Assembly: GCF_900142645.1 (NCBI RefSeq)
Contig: NZ_FRBP01000009.1
Location: 62,001 to 126,000 of the forward strand
Reading direction: 5' to 3'
DNA length: 64,000 bases
Source: Eubacterium callanderi
GTDB lineage: Bacteria; Bacillota; Clostridia; Eubacteriales; Eubacteriaceae
Below, piece after piece: positions 17,901 to 24,389 of this stretch. Under the pieces are notes generated by a model. It did no database searches and was not told the DNA's origin. It worked only from the letters and a program-made list of their open reading frames with translations. Position 1 is the stretch's first letter. Each line of letters opens with the position of its first letter. A program made the translations under genes and the position numbers.

Positions 17901-18461
17901 GATGCCCGGGAAATTACCGGCGCAGAAAAGGGAACCGCCCTGCATTTTATGATGCAGAGCCTGCCCCTTGATAAGCTGCGCGCTGTGGCAGCGGATACCG
18001 GGGCCCTTGATGGATTGCTTACGGAGGAGCGGCAAAGGCTCGTCACCGAAGAACTCCTACTGCCAGAGCTGGCTGAGACCATCGACCTTGAGGTCATCCG
18101 CAGGTTTTTCCAGTCTGAGCTGGGAAGGCGCATGCTGGCCGCAGAGCGTGTGCGGCGGGAGGTGCCCTTCAATTACCAGTATGACCCCAGAAAGGTGCTG
18201 CCGGACTGGCAGCATGCTGATACCCCGCTGGTAGTGCAGGGGATGATTGACTGCTGCTTTGAGGAAAACGGAAAATGGATTCTGTTAGACTACAAGACTG
18301 ACCGCTACTTTGGTGAAGCCAGCCGGAAACAGCTCATCGACCAGTACCGTCTCCAGATTAATTTCTACGCCGAGGCCCTGGCAAACCTGACCGGTATGCC
18401 CGTTGCCGAGCGGATTCTCTGCCTGGTGGTCATGGGAGAGCAGATAAAGGTGGACCGGTAA
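14889..18461 (+). CDS. addA: ATP-dependent helicase/nuclease subunit A
   Basis: A 1190-residue UvrD-family helicase with a RecB nuclease domain. Helicase motifs: Walker A SAAAGSGKTALL (22-29), motif Ia LTFTRSAAAEMKERL, Walker B VFLDEYQDTND (about 388), GDVKQSIYRFR, IHKSKGLEFPVVF and LLYVAMTRARESL. The nuclease motif GMIDCCFEENGKWILLDYKTD lies near 1117-1137. With AddB it resects broken DNA ends for RecA loading. The ATG has GGAGG 9 bases upstream and overlaps addB by 14 bases, implying translational coupling. The following 700 bases hold repeats and no clear gene. Confidence 0.96.
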   Translation: MRWTEDQLRAIETRKKNLLVSAAAGSGKTALLIERIRRIVVEEKTSVDALLVLTFTRSAAAEMKERLSAALMAELEKEDVDSDFVIAQISRLGAASISTLHAFCSRLVRDYFQEGGIDPEFKLGNETELSIMLQEALEDLFEEKYQEIPADGETPFSRLVDMFTGNRDDRELKSLVENFHYFLVTQPDSEKWCARSLSYFELDAEGFWQSPWGRELDSLIRTDMEGAYELLESAYALCRDTEGFEKTAAQLQEDFFAVGLAMDALEEGYDDFRNALSGIRFARYSGNKKADAETSDHIKDLRNEAKGIVQGLQKRLNLDLTEALAQLAEMKRPMEDLVGLTRDFQKKYQLKKAEKNLLDFNDLEQSTLRILENPAIAAEVREQYAYVFLDEYQDTNDMQEAIIKRIVRDDNYFMVGDVKQSIYRFRLADPTIFIGKYRAFSQETDALNDLITLSQNFRSCQGVVDGVNTVFEAIMSPALGEIAYDERARLYKGLDSEGPYVKTQVHVIENKTDEDTDPIVGEMPAVEMEARFIAREIQSRVGKPFYDTKTGEERLLQYRDIGVLMRSVAGRGDVYAKIFSELGIPAYFDGGEQYYESMEIGVIMNLLDLIDNHHQDLPLLSVMTSPIGDFDTEECTEIRLFQKEGSYYAAAEKYKDEREDALAAKLKAFYQRLDAWQWDSRVMDIEDFLWKLYLDTGYYHFVGALPGGEQRQNNLRVLLKRAGDYKRSTLRGLFYFIRFIERMKKHKYDLSPPGVLSESENVVRIMTIHKSKGLEFPVVFLSGTGKLFNKRTRNRDILFHKDLGICPDYINLELRAKMPTLAKNICLEKNEMETLSEEMRLLYVAMTRARESLVVVGMVKNLESRLTAWSGPGDLYHLKKAGGLLDWIMQALLRNSAPEIAGEEKRRHLSLPSYDVYFYTAEQSLKHHVSEDTVEELMEEAQAPSEAMWQEVCRRLSYRYPFEGQQELPGKMTVTEVKRLRIQAEALGVPEIPERVALPSFMVADAREITGAEKGTALHFMMQSLPLDKLRAVAADTGALDGLLTEERQRLVTEELLLPELAETIDLEVIRRFFQSELGRRMLAAERVRREVPFNYQYDPRKVLPDWQHADTPLVVQGMIDCCFEENGKWILLDYKTDRYFGEASRKQLIDQYRLQINFYAEALANLTGMPVAERILCLVVMGEQIKVDR

Positions 18462-18472
18462 AAAATAAGGGT

Positions 18473-18495
18473 GTAACCAAACGTTACGTCCTCAG
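18473..18495 (+). repeat. Short dispersed repeat GTAAC-N5-GTTACGTCC
   Basis: GTAACCAAACGTTACGTCCT then CAG, with a 5-bp inverted repeat GTAAC/GTTAC. It lies 12 bases after the addA stop. The copy at 20235 shares the same TCCTCAG ending. Confidence 0.72.
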
Positions 18496-18664
18496 AGTGT
18501 CAGAAAAGTGGTGCAGTCCGAGACTATGCCTTTTATTCAGATAAAAAAAGCCCAGGCGCTGCGGCAAACGGCCAGGAATCGTGCCGTTTTTAAGGAAAAG
18601 CCGGACACTGGAGAGACCAGACGCCCGTTTTATTGAAGAAGATAGAAGATACAGGTGTAAAGAC

Positions 18665-18733
18665 AGCGCCCGCAGGACACTTTTTTCTTCCTTAGGTAAA
18701 AGGCTCCGTCTCTTGAATTTTTTGACACGCTGA
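18665..18733 (+). repeat. 69-bp dispersed repeat, copy 1
   Basis: About 58 of 69 bases match 44493-44561 without gaps, including CCCGCAGGAC, TTTTTTCTTCCT and AGGTAAAAGGCT. Both copies lie in intergenic DNA near a GTATCG palindrome. Confidence 0.75.
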
Positions 18734-18738
18734 AGGGC

Positions 18739-18760
18739 GTCACGAAACCTTACGTCCCGG
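18739..18760 (+). repeat. Short dispersed repeat GTAAC-N5-GTTACGTCC, variant
   Basis: GTCACGAAACCTTACGTCCC then GG; two changes in the inverted-repeat arms. It ends 3 bases before the palindrome at 18764. Confidence 0.6.
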
Positions 18761-18763
18761 GAA

Positions 18764-18796
18764 AACCAACCCGTATCGCCGCGATACGGGTTGGTT
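18764..18796. repeat. GTATCG palindrome, copy 1
   Basis: Perfect 16-bp arms AACCAACCCGTATCGC and GCGATACGGGTTGGTT around a single C. Unlike most other copies it is not followed by a T run on the plus strand. Confidence 0.85.
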
Positions 18797-18892
18797 GGAT
18801 TATAAGGATTTGTAGCTGAACCGCCAGAACAATGTTGTTTGACGGTATTATGATATACTAAAAGCATTATAACGATAGATGGAGATGTGAAG

Positions 18893-18982
18893 ATGCCAAA
18901 AATCAAACCGAGCTCCGATTGGGGCGTTGAAGAATACAAACGCCTTGTTGGAAAAAACGGCGGCATTCATTTTGATTTTTGA
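18893..18982 (+). CDS. Possible 29-residue peptide or gene remnant
   Basis: ATG at 18893 follows GGAGATGTGAAG and a possible extended -10 (TGATATACT, 18851-18859). The frame reads MPKIKPSSDWGVEEYKRL and ends with HFDF before TGA. The first nine residues look like the start of Phd/YefM-type antitoxins, but the rest does not, so it may be the stump of a lost antitoxin gene or a chance frame. Confidence 0.25.
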   Translation: MPKIKPSSDWGVEEYKRLVGKNGGIHFDF

Positions 18983-19185
18983 GTCTGAGAAAAGAAAGTG
19001 GAAGCATAAAAAGAGGCTTCCCTTTTCCGTAAAAATGTTTGTTGAGAAGCTTCCCAAGCCCTCTACCAATTTTCTGAATAGGTGCTCATACGATGCTTAC
19101 ATAATGTAGAAAAGCAATGTGGAATATGATACAATTTGAGTATCAGAGAGGTAACGTTTTTTGAAGAACAGGAGGGATTATTTCA
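18983..19185 (+). other. Intergenic stretch with probable promoter for the DUF3795 gene
   Basis: A weak hairpin GGAAGC/GCTTCC followed by CTTTT occurs near 19000-19020. An extended -10, TGATACAAT (19127-19135), lies about 50 bases before the next ATG. Nothing else was recognised. Confidence 0.4.
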
Positions 19186-19569
19186 ATGAATGAAAATTCA
19201 ATAGCATATTGTGGTTTAGTGTGCAGCTTTTGCTTTCCTGACGGAAAATGCAGTTGTAAATCGGAAAATAGTTGCGGGAAGAGATTATCTCCACAAGGAT
19301 GTTATCAGTATAATTGCTGCACGGCAAAAGGTATAAAAGGCTGTTGGGAATGTTCGGATTCTCCTTGCGATAAAGATATGCTTGCACCTGACAAAATCAA
19401 AATGCGGGCATTTATTCAGTGTATCAAAGAAGATGGCATTCAAAAGTTTATCAGTTACCTGGAGCGAAACGAAAAAGATGGAATCGTATATCACCGATCA
19501 GGGGTTATGGGTGACTATGATTTGTTAAATGAAAAGGAAGTTTTGAGTTTGCTCAGACGAATAAAATGA
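19186..19569 (+). CDS. DUF3795 domain-containing cysteine-rich protein
   Basis: A 127-residue protein whose N-terminal half has closely spaced Cys (IAYCGLVCSFCFPDGKCSCK, then SCGKR, GCYQYNCCTAKG, GCWECSDSPC), the pattern of DUF3795 proteins. These probably bind a metal or Fe-S cluster; function is unknown for the family. The C-terminal half is helical (IKMRAFIQCIKEDGIQKFIS). An AGGAGGG ribosome site precedes the ATG at 8-9 bases. The base composition is more A/T-rich than the flanking genes, which together with the repeats and decayed toxin-antitoxin pair nearby suggests an acquired segment. Confidence 0.8.
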   Translation: MNENSIAYCGLVCSFCFPDGKCSCKSENSCGKRLSPQGCYQYNCCTAKGIKGCWECSDSPCDKDMLAPDKIKMRAFIQCIKEDGIQKFISYLERNEKDGIVYHRSGVMGDYDLLNEKEVLSLLRRIK

Positions 19570-19691
19570 AAACATAATACAATGGAAGCAGCAGAGCCAG
19601 CCGCTTTTTGTCAACAATAACAGAAGCGGCAAAGACCCCATTCTACAAGGATTTCACTGTTTTTGTTTAAAGGCTTACGAGAAGATATAAG
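19570..19691 (+). other. Intergenic stretch with an imperfect hairpin
   Basis: GCCGCTT and AAGCGGC (about 19600-19632) form a stem with a long loop and no good T run. No gene is seen. Confidence 0.4.
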
Positions 19692-19904
19692 ATGATTTTC
19701 GTCTGTCAAATCAATAAAAAAGCAAGGGAAATAGCTGAAACGACATCGTTATCTGAAGATACTGGCAAACAGTGGAAGAAAAATGAAAAGAAAATTATTA
19801 AGGCGCTGGATAAAGGCCTCGATGATCCTGAAAATGGCCGCACCATGCCGTACGAAGAACTGATGTAGCAGATCCGAAAGCAAATTGAGCGCCACGACCT
19901 GTAA
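19692..19904 (+). pseudogene. Antitoxin remnant interrupted by an in-frame TAG
   Basis: ATG at 19692 opens a 58-codon frame ending LDKGLDDPENGRTMPYEELM, then TAG (19866-19868). The same frame continues QIRKQIERHDL to TAA at 19902. The pattern GLDDxxxGRTMPYEELMxQIRKQIER is the usual C-terminal half of RelB/ParD-type antitoxins, where the protein runs through the position of this TAG. The stop thus looks like a nonsense mutation, although the shortened product could still be made. The toxin-like frame overlaps its end by 20 bases. Confidence 0.55.
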
Positions 19905-20222
19905 AATTGTGGAAACCATTGAGGCAGGCAGAGATGTTGAAAATTTTGTGATGTATATGATGGAGGCTTTTAAAAGTAAAAAGGCGGTCATTGATTTTTT
20001 AAAAGATTATGACAAATCTGTAGAATCGTTAAAAACCCTTCCTTTTGGTTATCGCAGTGTAAGTTTTGAGTACCGTAGGTATGAAATTCGCTTAAAGTCT
20101 TTTAAATCTTACAATATATTTTTTACAGTTGATATAGAGAATGGATTATTATTCTGCGTGTTTTAAAGGACCGGCAGGATTGGCAGACGATACTGTTTCA
20201 AAATACAGATTATCATTTATAA
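19885..20222 (+). pseudogene. RelE/ParE-type toxin with a C-terminal frameshift
   Basis: The frame from TTG 19885 gives 93 residues resembling RelE/ParE toxins (AVIDFLKDYDKSVESLKTLP, YEIRLKSFKSYNIFFTVD) and stops at 20164-20166. In another frame from 20145 the expected toxin ending follows: IIILRVLKDRQDWQTIL, to a stop at 20220-20222. One added base after 20144 would join the two. The conserved Arg-rich end (RVLxxRQDW) is therefore lost, and the toxin is probably inactive. It sits directly after the damaged antitoxin frame, so the whole module appears to be a fossil. Confidence 0.6.
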
Positions 20223-20234
20223 AAAAACAAAGAC

Positions 20235-20257
20235 ACAACCAAAAGTTACGTCCTCAG
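20235..20257 (+). repeat. Short dispersed repeat GTAAC-N5-GTTACGTCC, variant
   Basis: ACAACCAAAAGTTACGTCCT then CAG; it directly abuts the palindrome at 20258. The right half is identical to the copy at 18473. Confidence 0.65.
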
Positions 20258-20297
20258 AAAAACCAACCCGTATCGCCGCGATACGGGTTGGTTTTTT
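20258..20297. terminator. GTATCG palindrome, copy 2, bidirectional terminator
   Basis: Arms AAAACCAACCCGTATCGC and GCGATACGGGTTGGTTTT around one C, with A and T runs on the outer sides. It lies exactly between convergent units and overlaps the stop of the minus-strand methyltransferase-like gene by 2 bases. Confidence 0.88.
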
Positions 20298-20814
20298 ACA
20301 GATAACGCCGGACTTTTTTCATATACTGGCGGTACGCGTCTCCAAACTGCGCGAGACACCAGCGCTCCTCTGAACGGATAATGAAATGGGAAGAAGCCTC
20401 GAAAATAAGGACAAAGCCAAGCAGCAGCCAGGAGTGGGTGAGCAGCGCGCAGCCAAGAAAGAAAATGAAATACGCCACATACATGGGGTTGCGGGACAGC
20501 CGGTAAAGGCCATTCTGATTGATACCGCTTTCCGACGGGGACGCAAAATTGATGACGGACACAACGAGCAGGATAAGACCTGTGGCATAGACAACAGCGC
20601 CGGTGTAAAACAGTGGTGCCGGCGCCGCTGTGATTTTCAGAAAGAACAGGTAAAGAAAAATGGCGGCGTTAGAGGCTTGGTAAATCCAATAGGCTGCTTT
20701 TTCCTTGCCTATGAGCGGCGCAAAATAGGCGGCCCGGGCCACAGCGCCTTTACCCAGCAGGGCCAAAAGCCCAAACCGGATAAAGAGAAAGGGGAGCAGC
20801 AATAAAAATCCCAT
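20296..20814 (-). CDS. Isoprenylcysteine carboxyl methyltransferase-like membrane protein
   Basis: A 172-residue protein with about four to five hydrophobic segments and the C-terminal signature of the ICMT/PEMT-type membrane methyltransferases: NGLYRLSRNPMYVAYFIFFLG, then EERWCLAQFGDAYRQYMKKV. This region binds S-adenosylmethionine in the family; the natural substrate of bacterial members is mostly unknown. The ATG at 20814 follows GAGGG at 5 bases and lies 1 base after the stop of the aldo/keto reductase gene, so the two are translationally coupled. An in-frame ATG at 20826 overlaps that SD and is less likely. Confidence 0.8.
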   Translation of the reverse strand: MGFLLLLPFLFIRFGLLALLGKGAVARAAYFAPLIGKEKAAYWIYQASNAAIFLYLFFLKITAAPAPLFYTGAVVYATGLILLVVSVINFASPSESGINQNGLYRLSRNPMYVAYFIFFLGCALLTHSWLLLGFVLIFEASSHFIIRSEERWCLAQFGDAYRQYMKKVRRYL

Positions 20815-20815
20815 T

Positions 20816-21955
20816 TTAACCCTCATCCATCAAAAAGGCATGGGCTTCCGTAAGCAGTGCCCGGATTTCAAGGTTCTGGGGGCAGTGCTCCTCACACTGG
20901 CCGCAGCCTGTGCACTGGTCGGCCTTGAACTTGTTCTTGATATTGGTCCGGTATTTCTTCCTGGAGGCGGCCACGTCGCCGTACATAAAGGCTTCATTAT
21001 AATATTTGAAAATGGAGGGGATCGGGATGATCTGCGGGCAGCCGTTACAGTAGCGGCAGCCCGTGCAGTCTGCCCTCATTCGGCTTCTGTAAAAGCTTCG
21101 GAGCTTTTGGATCATCTCCTTTTCGTCCTCTGTCAGGCAGCCAGTAGTGTATTTTCCGGCGGTGGCGATGTTTTCCTGTACCTGGCGGAGGTCCGACATT
21201 CCGCTGAGCACACAGGTGACCTCCGGCATATTGTACAAATATTTAAACCCAAGCTCCGGCGGGGTGAGGCTGGTGTCAAAGCCCTGCCAGAGCCTTTCCA
21301 GATCGCCCTCTGGCTTTGCAGCCAGCTGGCCGCCGCGCAGGGGTTCCATGATCATGACCCCCATGCCGCGCTCATGGGCGGCCTTCAGGCCAGCGAGTCC
21401 CGCCTGAAAGTTTTCGTCCATGTAATTGAGCTGAATCTGGACAAAATCAAAGGGGTAAGCGTCTAGAATTGGTTCGAATTCTGCGCCCAGGTCGTGGAAG
21501 GAGAACCCGAGATAGCGCACCTTTCCAGAGGTTTTGGCCCGGTTCATAAAATCGATAATACCGAGCTCAAGAAGCTTTTTGAAGCGATAGCCATCCAGCG
21601 CGTGGAGCAGATAGAAATCAATGTGGCTGGTTTGAAGGCGCTTTAGCTGCTCATCCAGGTATCGGTCGGAATCGGCCGGGTCGTGGCACTGCCAGCAGGG
21701 GAGCTTGGTGGCAAGCTGTACTTTGTCCCGCTGCCCGGTCTCAGCCAGGAATTTTCCTAGAAAAGGCTCGCTGGCCTGCTTGTGATAGGGCCAAGCGGTG
21801 TCAAAATAATTGACGCCGGCGTCGATGGCGGTCTGAAGGCATTGGCCGGCTGCCTTTTCGTCAATGAGCTTTTCATTGTTGTATTTAATGGGAAAACGCA
21901 TGGTGCCAAAGCCCAGCTGGGAGAGTTTGAGTTCTTTAAATGGTCGGTATTGCAT
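20816..21955 (-). CDS. Aldo/keto reductase with C-terminal [4Fe-4S] domain
   Basis: A 379-residue protein: AKR barrel (about 1-290) with catalytic Asp52, Tyr57 (YFDTAWPYH), Lys84 (LATKLP) and His118 (FYLLHALD), then a ferredoxin-like tail with CTGCRYCNGCPQ (about 300) and CTGCGQCEEHCPQ (about 352). This fusion is common in anaerobes and may exchange electrons with ferredoxin as well as NAD(P)H; the substrate is not known. AAGGAG precedes the ATG by 8 bases. It is transcribed together with the membrane methyltransferase-like gene and divergently from ptb. Confidence 0.9.
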   Translation of the reverse strand: MQYRPFKELKLSQLGFGTMRFPIKYNNEKLIDEKAAGQCLQTAIDAGVNYFDTAWPYHKQASEPFLGKFLAETGQRDKVQLATKLPCWQCHDPADSDRYLDEQLKRLQTSHIDFYLLHALDGYRFKKLLELGIIDFMNRAKTSGKVRYLGFSFHDLGAEFEPILDAYPFDFVQIQLNYMDENFQAGLAGLKAAHERGMGVMIMEPLRGGQLAAKPEGDLERLWQGFDTSLTPPELGFKYLYNMPEVTCVLSGMSDLRQVQENIATAGKYTTGCLTEDEKEMIQKLRSFYRSRMRADCTGCRYCNGCPQIIPIPSIFKYYNEAFMYGDVAASRKKYRTNIKNKFKADQCTGCGQCEEHCPQNLEIRALLTEAHAFLMDEG

Positions 21956-22092
21956 TTTTCGCTCCTTCGTTTTATTTTTTTTGCGTCTTTTTTACTTTTT
22001 CGCTTAAAATTGGGTATAGATTACATTATAACATGACTCTTCAATTTTTACATCGAAAGACATTACATATCGAATGAAAGCGAGGTTTTACA

Positions 22093-23007
22093 ATGTACCG
22101 TTTTGATGAAATAAAAGATCGGCTGACCGAGATGGCCAGAGTGCGTAAAAAGGTGGTTTCAGTTGCAGCCGCAGGGGATAAGGTGGTTCTGGAGACCATA
22201 AAGATCATGAATGACCACGGCTTTGGCCGGGCGATTCTGGTGGGCGACGCCGATAAGATCAAGCAATATGCCAAGGAGGTTGGCTGTGACCTCAGTGAAA
22301 ACACCATTGTGGACGAAAAGGATGAAAAGCGCGCCGCGGCGCTGGCAGTAGCCAGGGTAAGAGACGGTGAGGCCGATATTTTGATGAAGGGGCTTCTTCA
22401 GACCAAAACCTATTTGCAGGCGATTTTGAACCGTGACCACGGGCTGCGGACCGGCAAGCTCTTAAACGCGGTAACCGCCTTTGAAGCGCCGCACCTGGAC
22501 CGGATGATTCTGGCAACAGACTGCGGCATGATCGTGGAGCCGGGCCTGAAGGATAAAATCGAGATGATCGGCAATGCTACCCGGCTGGCAAACGCACTGG
22601 GCTGCCGCCACCCCAAGGTATCTTGCGTGAGCGCAGTGGAAACCGTCAATGATAATATGCCTGACGGCATCGATGCGGCCATCCTGTCAAAAATGAATGA
22701 GCGCGGCCAGATTAAAGGCTGTGTGATCGACGGCCCCCTGTCCATGGACCTTTCTATCTCCGAGCATTCTGTCAAACATAAGGGCGTTATCAGCCCGGTG
22801 GCCGGACACGCGGATATCCTGCTCATGCCGAATCTGCAGGCAGGCAATATTTTCTGGAAAACCATGACCTACATGGCCGGTGCCCAGAGCGGCGCGGTCA
22901 TCATGGGAACATCCAAGCCCGCAGTGCTCACCTCAAGAGCCGACTCCGCCGACGCGAAGGTCAATTCCATGGCCCTGGCAATGATGCTGGGAACCCTGTA
23001 TGACTAA
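22093..23007 (+). CDS. ptb: Phosphate butyryltransferase (or related phosphate acyltransferase)
   Basis: A 304-residue member of the phosphate acetyl/butyryltransferase family that interconverts an acyl-CoA with an acyl phosphate. Features include MARVRKKVVSVAAAGDKVVLE near the start, ADILMKGLLQTKTYLQA, GPLSMDLSIS and GHADILLMPNLQAGN and the C-terminal ALAMMLGTLYD. Length matches clostridial Ptb (about 300), shorter than Pta (about 330). No buk follows, so the butyrate kinase must lie elsewhere. The family also contains phosphotransacetylases with other acyl preferences, so the butyryl specificity is inferred. A terminator follows. Confidence 0.85.
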   Translation: MYRFDEIKDRLTEMARVRKKVVSVAAAGDKVVLETIKIMNDHGFGRAILVGDADKIKQYAKEVGCDLSENTIVDEKDEKRAAALAVARVRDGEADILMKGLLQTKTYLQAILNRDHGLRTGKLLNAVTAFEAPHLDRMILATDCGMIVEPGLKDKIEMIGNATRLANALGCRHPKVSCVSAVETVNDNMPDGIDAAILSKMNERGQIKGCVIDGPLSMDLSISEHSVKHKGVISPVAGHADILLMPNLQAGNIFWKTMTYMAGAQSGAVIMGTSKPAVLTSRADSADAKVNSMALAMMLGTLYD

Positions 23008-23075
23008 ACGGCTTGTCAGGGTCAGAGCACAGCGGCCGTCAGCCATGTTGCTTTGAGCATCAACAGCCTTTTCTG

Positions 23076-23101
23076 AGTCTCCCCGACCGGGAGACTTTTT
23101 T
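23076..23101 (+). terminator. Terminator after ptb
   Basis: 8-bp stem AGTCTCCC / GGGAGACT with a 5-base loop and a T run. Confidence 0.9.
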
Positions 23102-23103
23102 AA

Positions 23104-23188
23104 ATATAAAATAAAGTGGCGGTTGCGCCAAAGGCCAGTCTAAGGAAATAGCGTTGAAATTTGCCTTTAAAGCCGCTTTATTTTATAA
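23104..23188. repeat. Long inverted repeat between ptb and the nuclease gene
   Basis: ATATAAAATAAAGTGGCGG at the left pairs imperfectly with CCGCTTTATTTTATAA at the right across about 50 bases. The function is unknown; it could be the scar of a small non-autonomous mobile element or a structured RNA. Confidence 0.4.
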
Positions 23189-23234
23189 TAGTAAAGAATA
23201 ACATCGGAAACCTGGGCAATTTTGAACTTTTTCG

Positions 23235-23263
23235 TTTTCAATTGCCTTGTATCATGATATAAT
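23235..23263 (+). promoter_or_regulatory. Promoter of the SbcD/YhaN-like operon
   Basis: Extended -10 TGATATAAT (23255-23263) with a weak -35 TTTTCA (23235-23240) at 17 bases. Confidence 0.6.
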
Positions 23264-23297
23264 TTAAGAACAAATATTCGCATTGGAGGCAACTTAG

Positions 23298-24389
23298 ATG
23301 AAGGTATCTTTCATACATACAGGTGATTTGCACATGGGCCGCCAGTTCCATTTTAACCGGCGTGGAGACATATACGGGAAGAATAAACGGCTGGACCTCT
23401 GGGAGACCTTTGAAAAAATACTCAACACCGCAGAAAAGAACCAGATCGACCTGCTGCTGATCGCCGGGGATCTTTTCGACTCCGATGAAGTGGACATTAT
23501 GGAAATTGAGCGGGTGGCAGAAAAGTTCTCACGCCTCACCACCACCCGGGTGGTCATCTGCGCGGGCAACCATGACTGCTACAGCAGCCTGTCCCTTTTC
23601 GGCCTGGTGGACTGGCCGGACAACGTGACCTTGTTTAAAACCGGCAAGCTGGAATCTGTCTATTTTCCAGACCTTAAAACCGAAGTTTACGGCATGTCCT
23701 GGGTGAAAAAGGCCTATACCGACCTGCCCTTTCCGCGGGGGATCGCCGTTAATCCGGAGTGTAACAATATTCTGATGCTCCACGGCGACGCCTACAGCCG
23801 GCAGACCGATTACCTGCCCATTGACGTATCGGACTTTTCCAATTTTGATTATGTGGCCCTGGGCCATATCCACAAGCCTGAGTATCTGAGTGAAACCGCC
23901 GCCTACTGCGGCAGCCCCGAGGGGCTGAGCTTTGGCGAGAGCGGCGACCACGGCGTCATTGTCGGCAAGATTGACGCGCACAAATGTGTCAGTGAATTTG
24001 TACCCATCCAGAAGCGCCGCTACGTGGACTTGGAATTTGAGGTAACACCTGAGATGAGCTTTGATACGATCAAGGAACAGATACTCGCCTGCGATACAGA
24101 GGAAAACCGGATGAAGAACTACTACCGGGTCACCTTGAAGGGCTATGTGGATCCGGAGGTTTCTGTGGACTGGCTTAAGGATGAATTACAGCCGTCCTTT
24201 TACTATTTTGAACTGAACGACAAGGCGCTCGAAGTCGACTTGGACATCGACCTGCTGCTCAAGGAAAACAGGGACAACATGATCGGTAAATTTATACAGG
24301 AGATGCTTCTTGAGGAAGTGTCCCCCATCACTAAAAAGGCCTTGTACTACGGTCTGGAAGGGATCTTAAAGGAAAAGGTAATTCTATGA
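23298..24389 (+). CDS. SbcD/YhaO-like metallophosphoesterase (DNA repair exonuclease)
   Basis: A 363-residue Mre11/SbcD-family nuclease. Metal-binding motifs are seen in order: HTGDLHMG (Asp10, His12), AGDLFDSDEV, CAGNHDCYS, LMLHGDAYS and GHIHKPEYL. A capping domain follows (about 240-330). Its stop overlaps the start of the next gene (ATGA), which encodes an SMC-like ATPase with a membrane segment, so the pair resembles YhaO-YhaN rather than SbcD-SbcC. It probably acts at DNA ends; membrane association is inferred from the partner. Confidence 0.88.
   Translation: MKVSFIHTGDLHMGRQFHFNRRGDIYGKNKRLDLWETFEKILNTAEKNQIDLLLIAGDLFDSDEVDIMEIERVAEKFSRLTTTRVVICAGNHDCYSSLSLFGLVDWPDNVTLFKTGKLESVYFPDLKTEVYGMSWVKKAYTDLPFPRGIAVNPECNNILMLHGDAYSRQTDYLPIDVSDFSNFDYVALGHIHKPEYLSETAAYCGSPEGLSFGESGDHGVIVGKIDAHKCVSEFVPIQKRRYVDLEFEVTPEMSFDTIKEQILACDTEENRMKNYYRVTLKGYVDPEVSVDWLKDELQPSFYYFELNDKALEVDLDIDLLLKENRDNMIGKFIQEMLLEEVSPITKKALYYGLEGILKEKVIL

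Larger units (their letters stand above)
18462..18892. other. Repeat-rich intergenic stretch after addA
   Basis: No convincing gene is present. The stretch holds two copies of the GTAAC/GTTACGTCC motif (18473 and 18739), one copy of a 69-bp dispersed repeat (18665-18733), and one copy of the GTATCG palindrome (18764-18796). A minus-strand open frame at 18484-18966 runs straight through all of these repeats and is judged spurious. A TGATATACT extended -10 at 18851-18859 could start transcription toward the 29-codon frame that follows. Confidence 0.6.

Noticed and set aside
14889-18461. PcrA/UvrD helicase or RecB instead of AddA
   Set aside because: The C-terminal RecB-type nuclease motif, the length and the overlap with addB identify AddA.
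18484-18966. 160-codon minus-strand frame after addA
   Set aside because: It reads straight through two short repeats, the 69-bp repeat and a palindrome, and shows no domain.
19866-19868. Pyrrolysine-encoding TAG in the antitoxin frame
   Set aside because: Some anaerobes read TAG as pyrrolysine in methylamine methyltransferases, but an antitoxin has no reason to need it and no pyl gene or insertion context is seen; a nonsense mutation is simpler.
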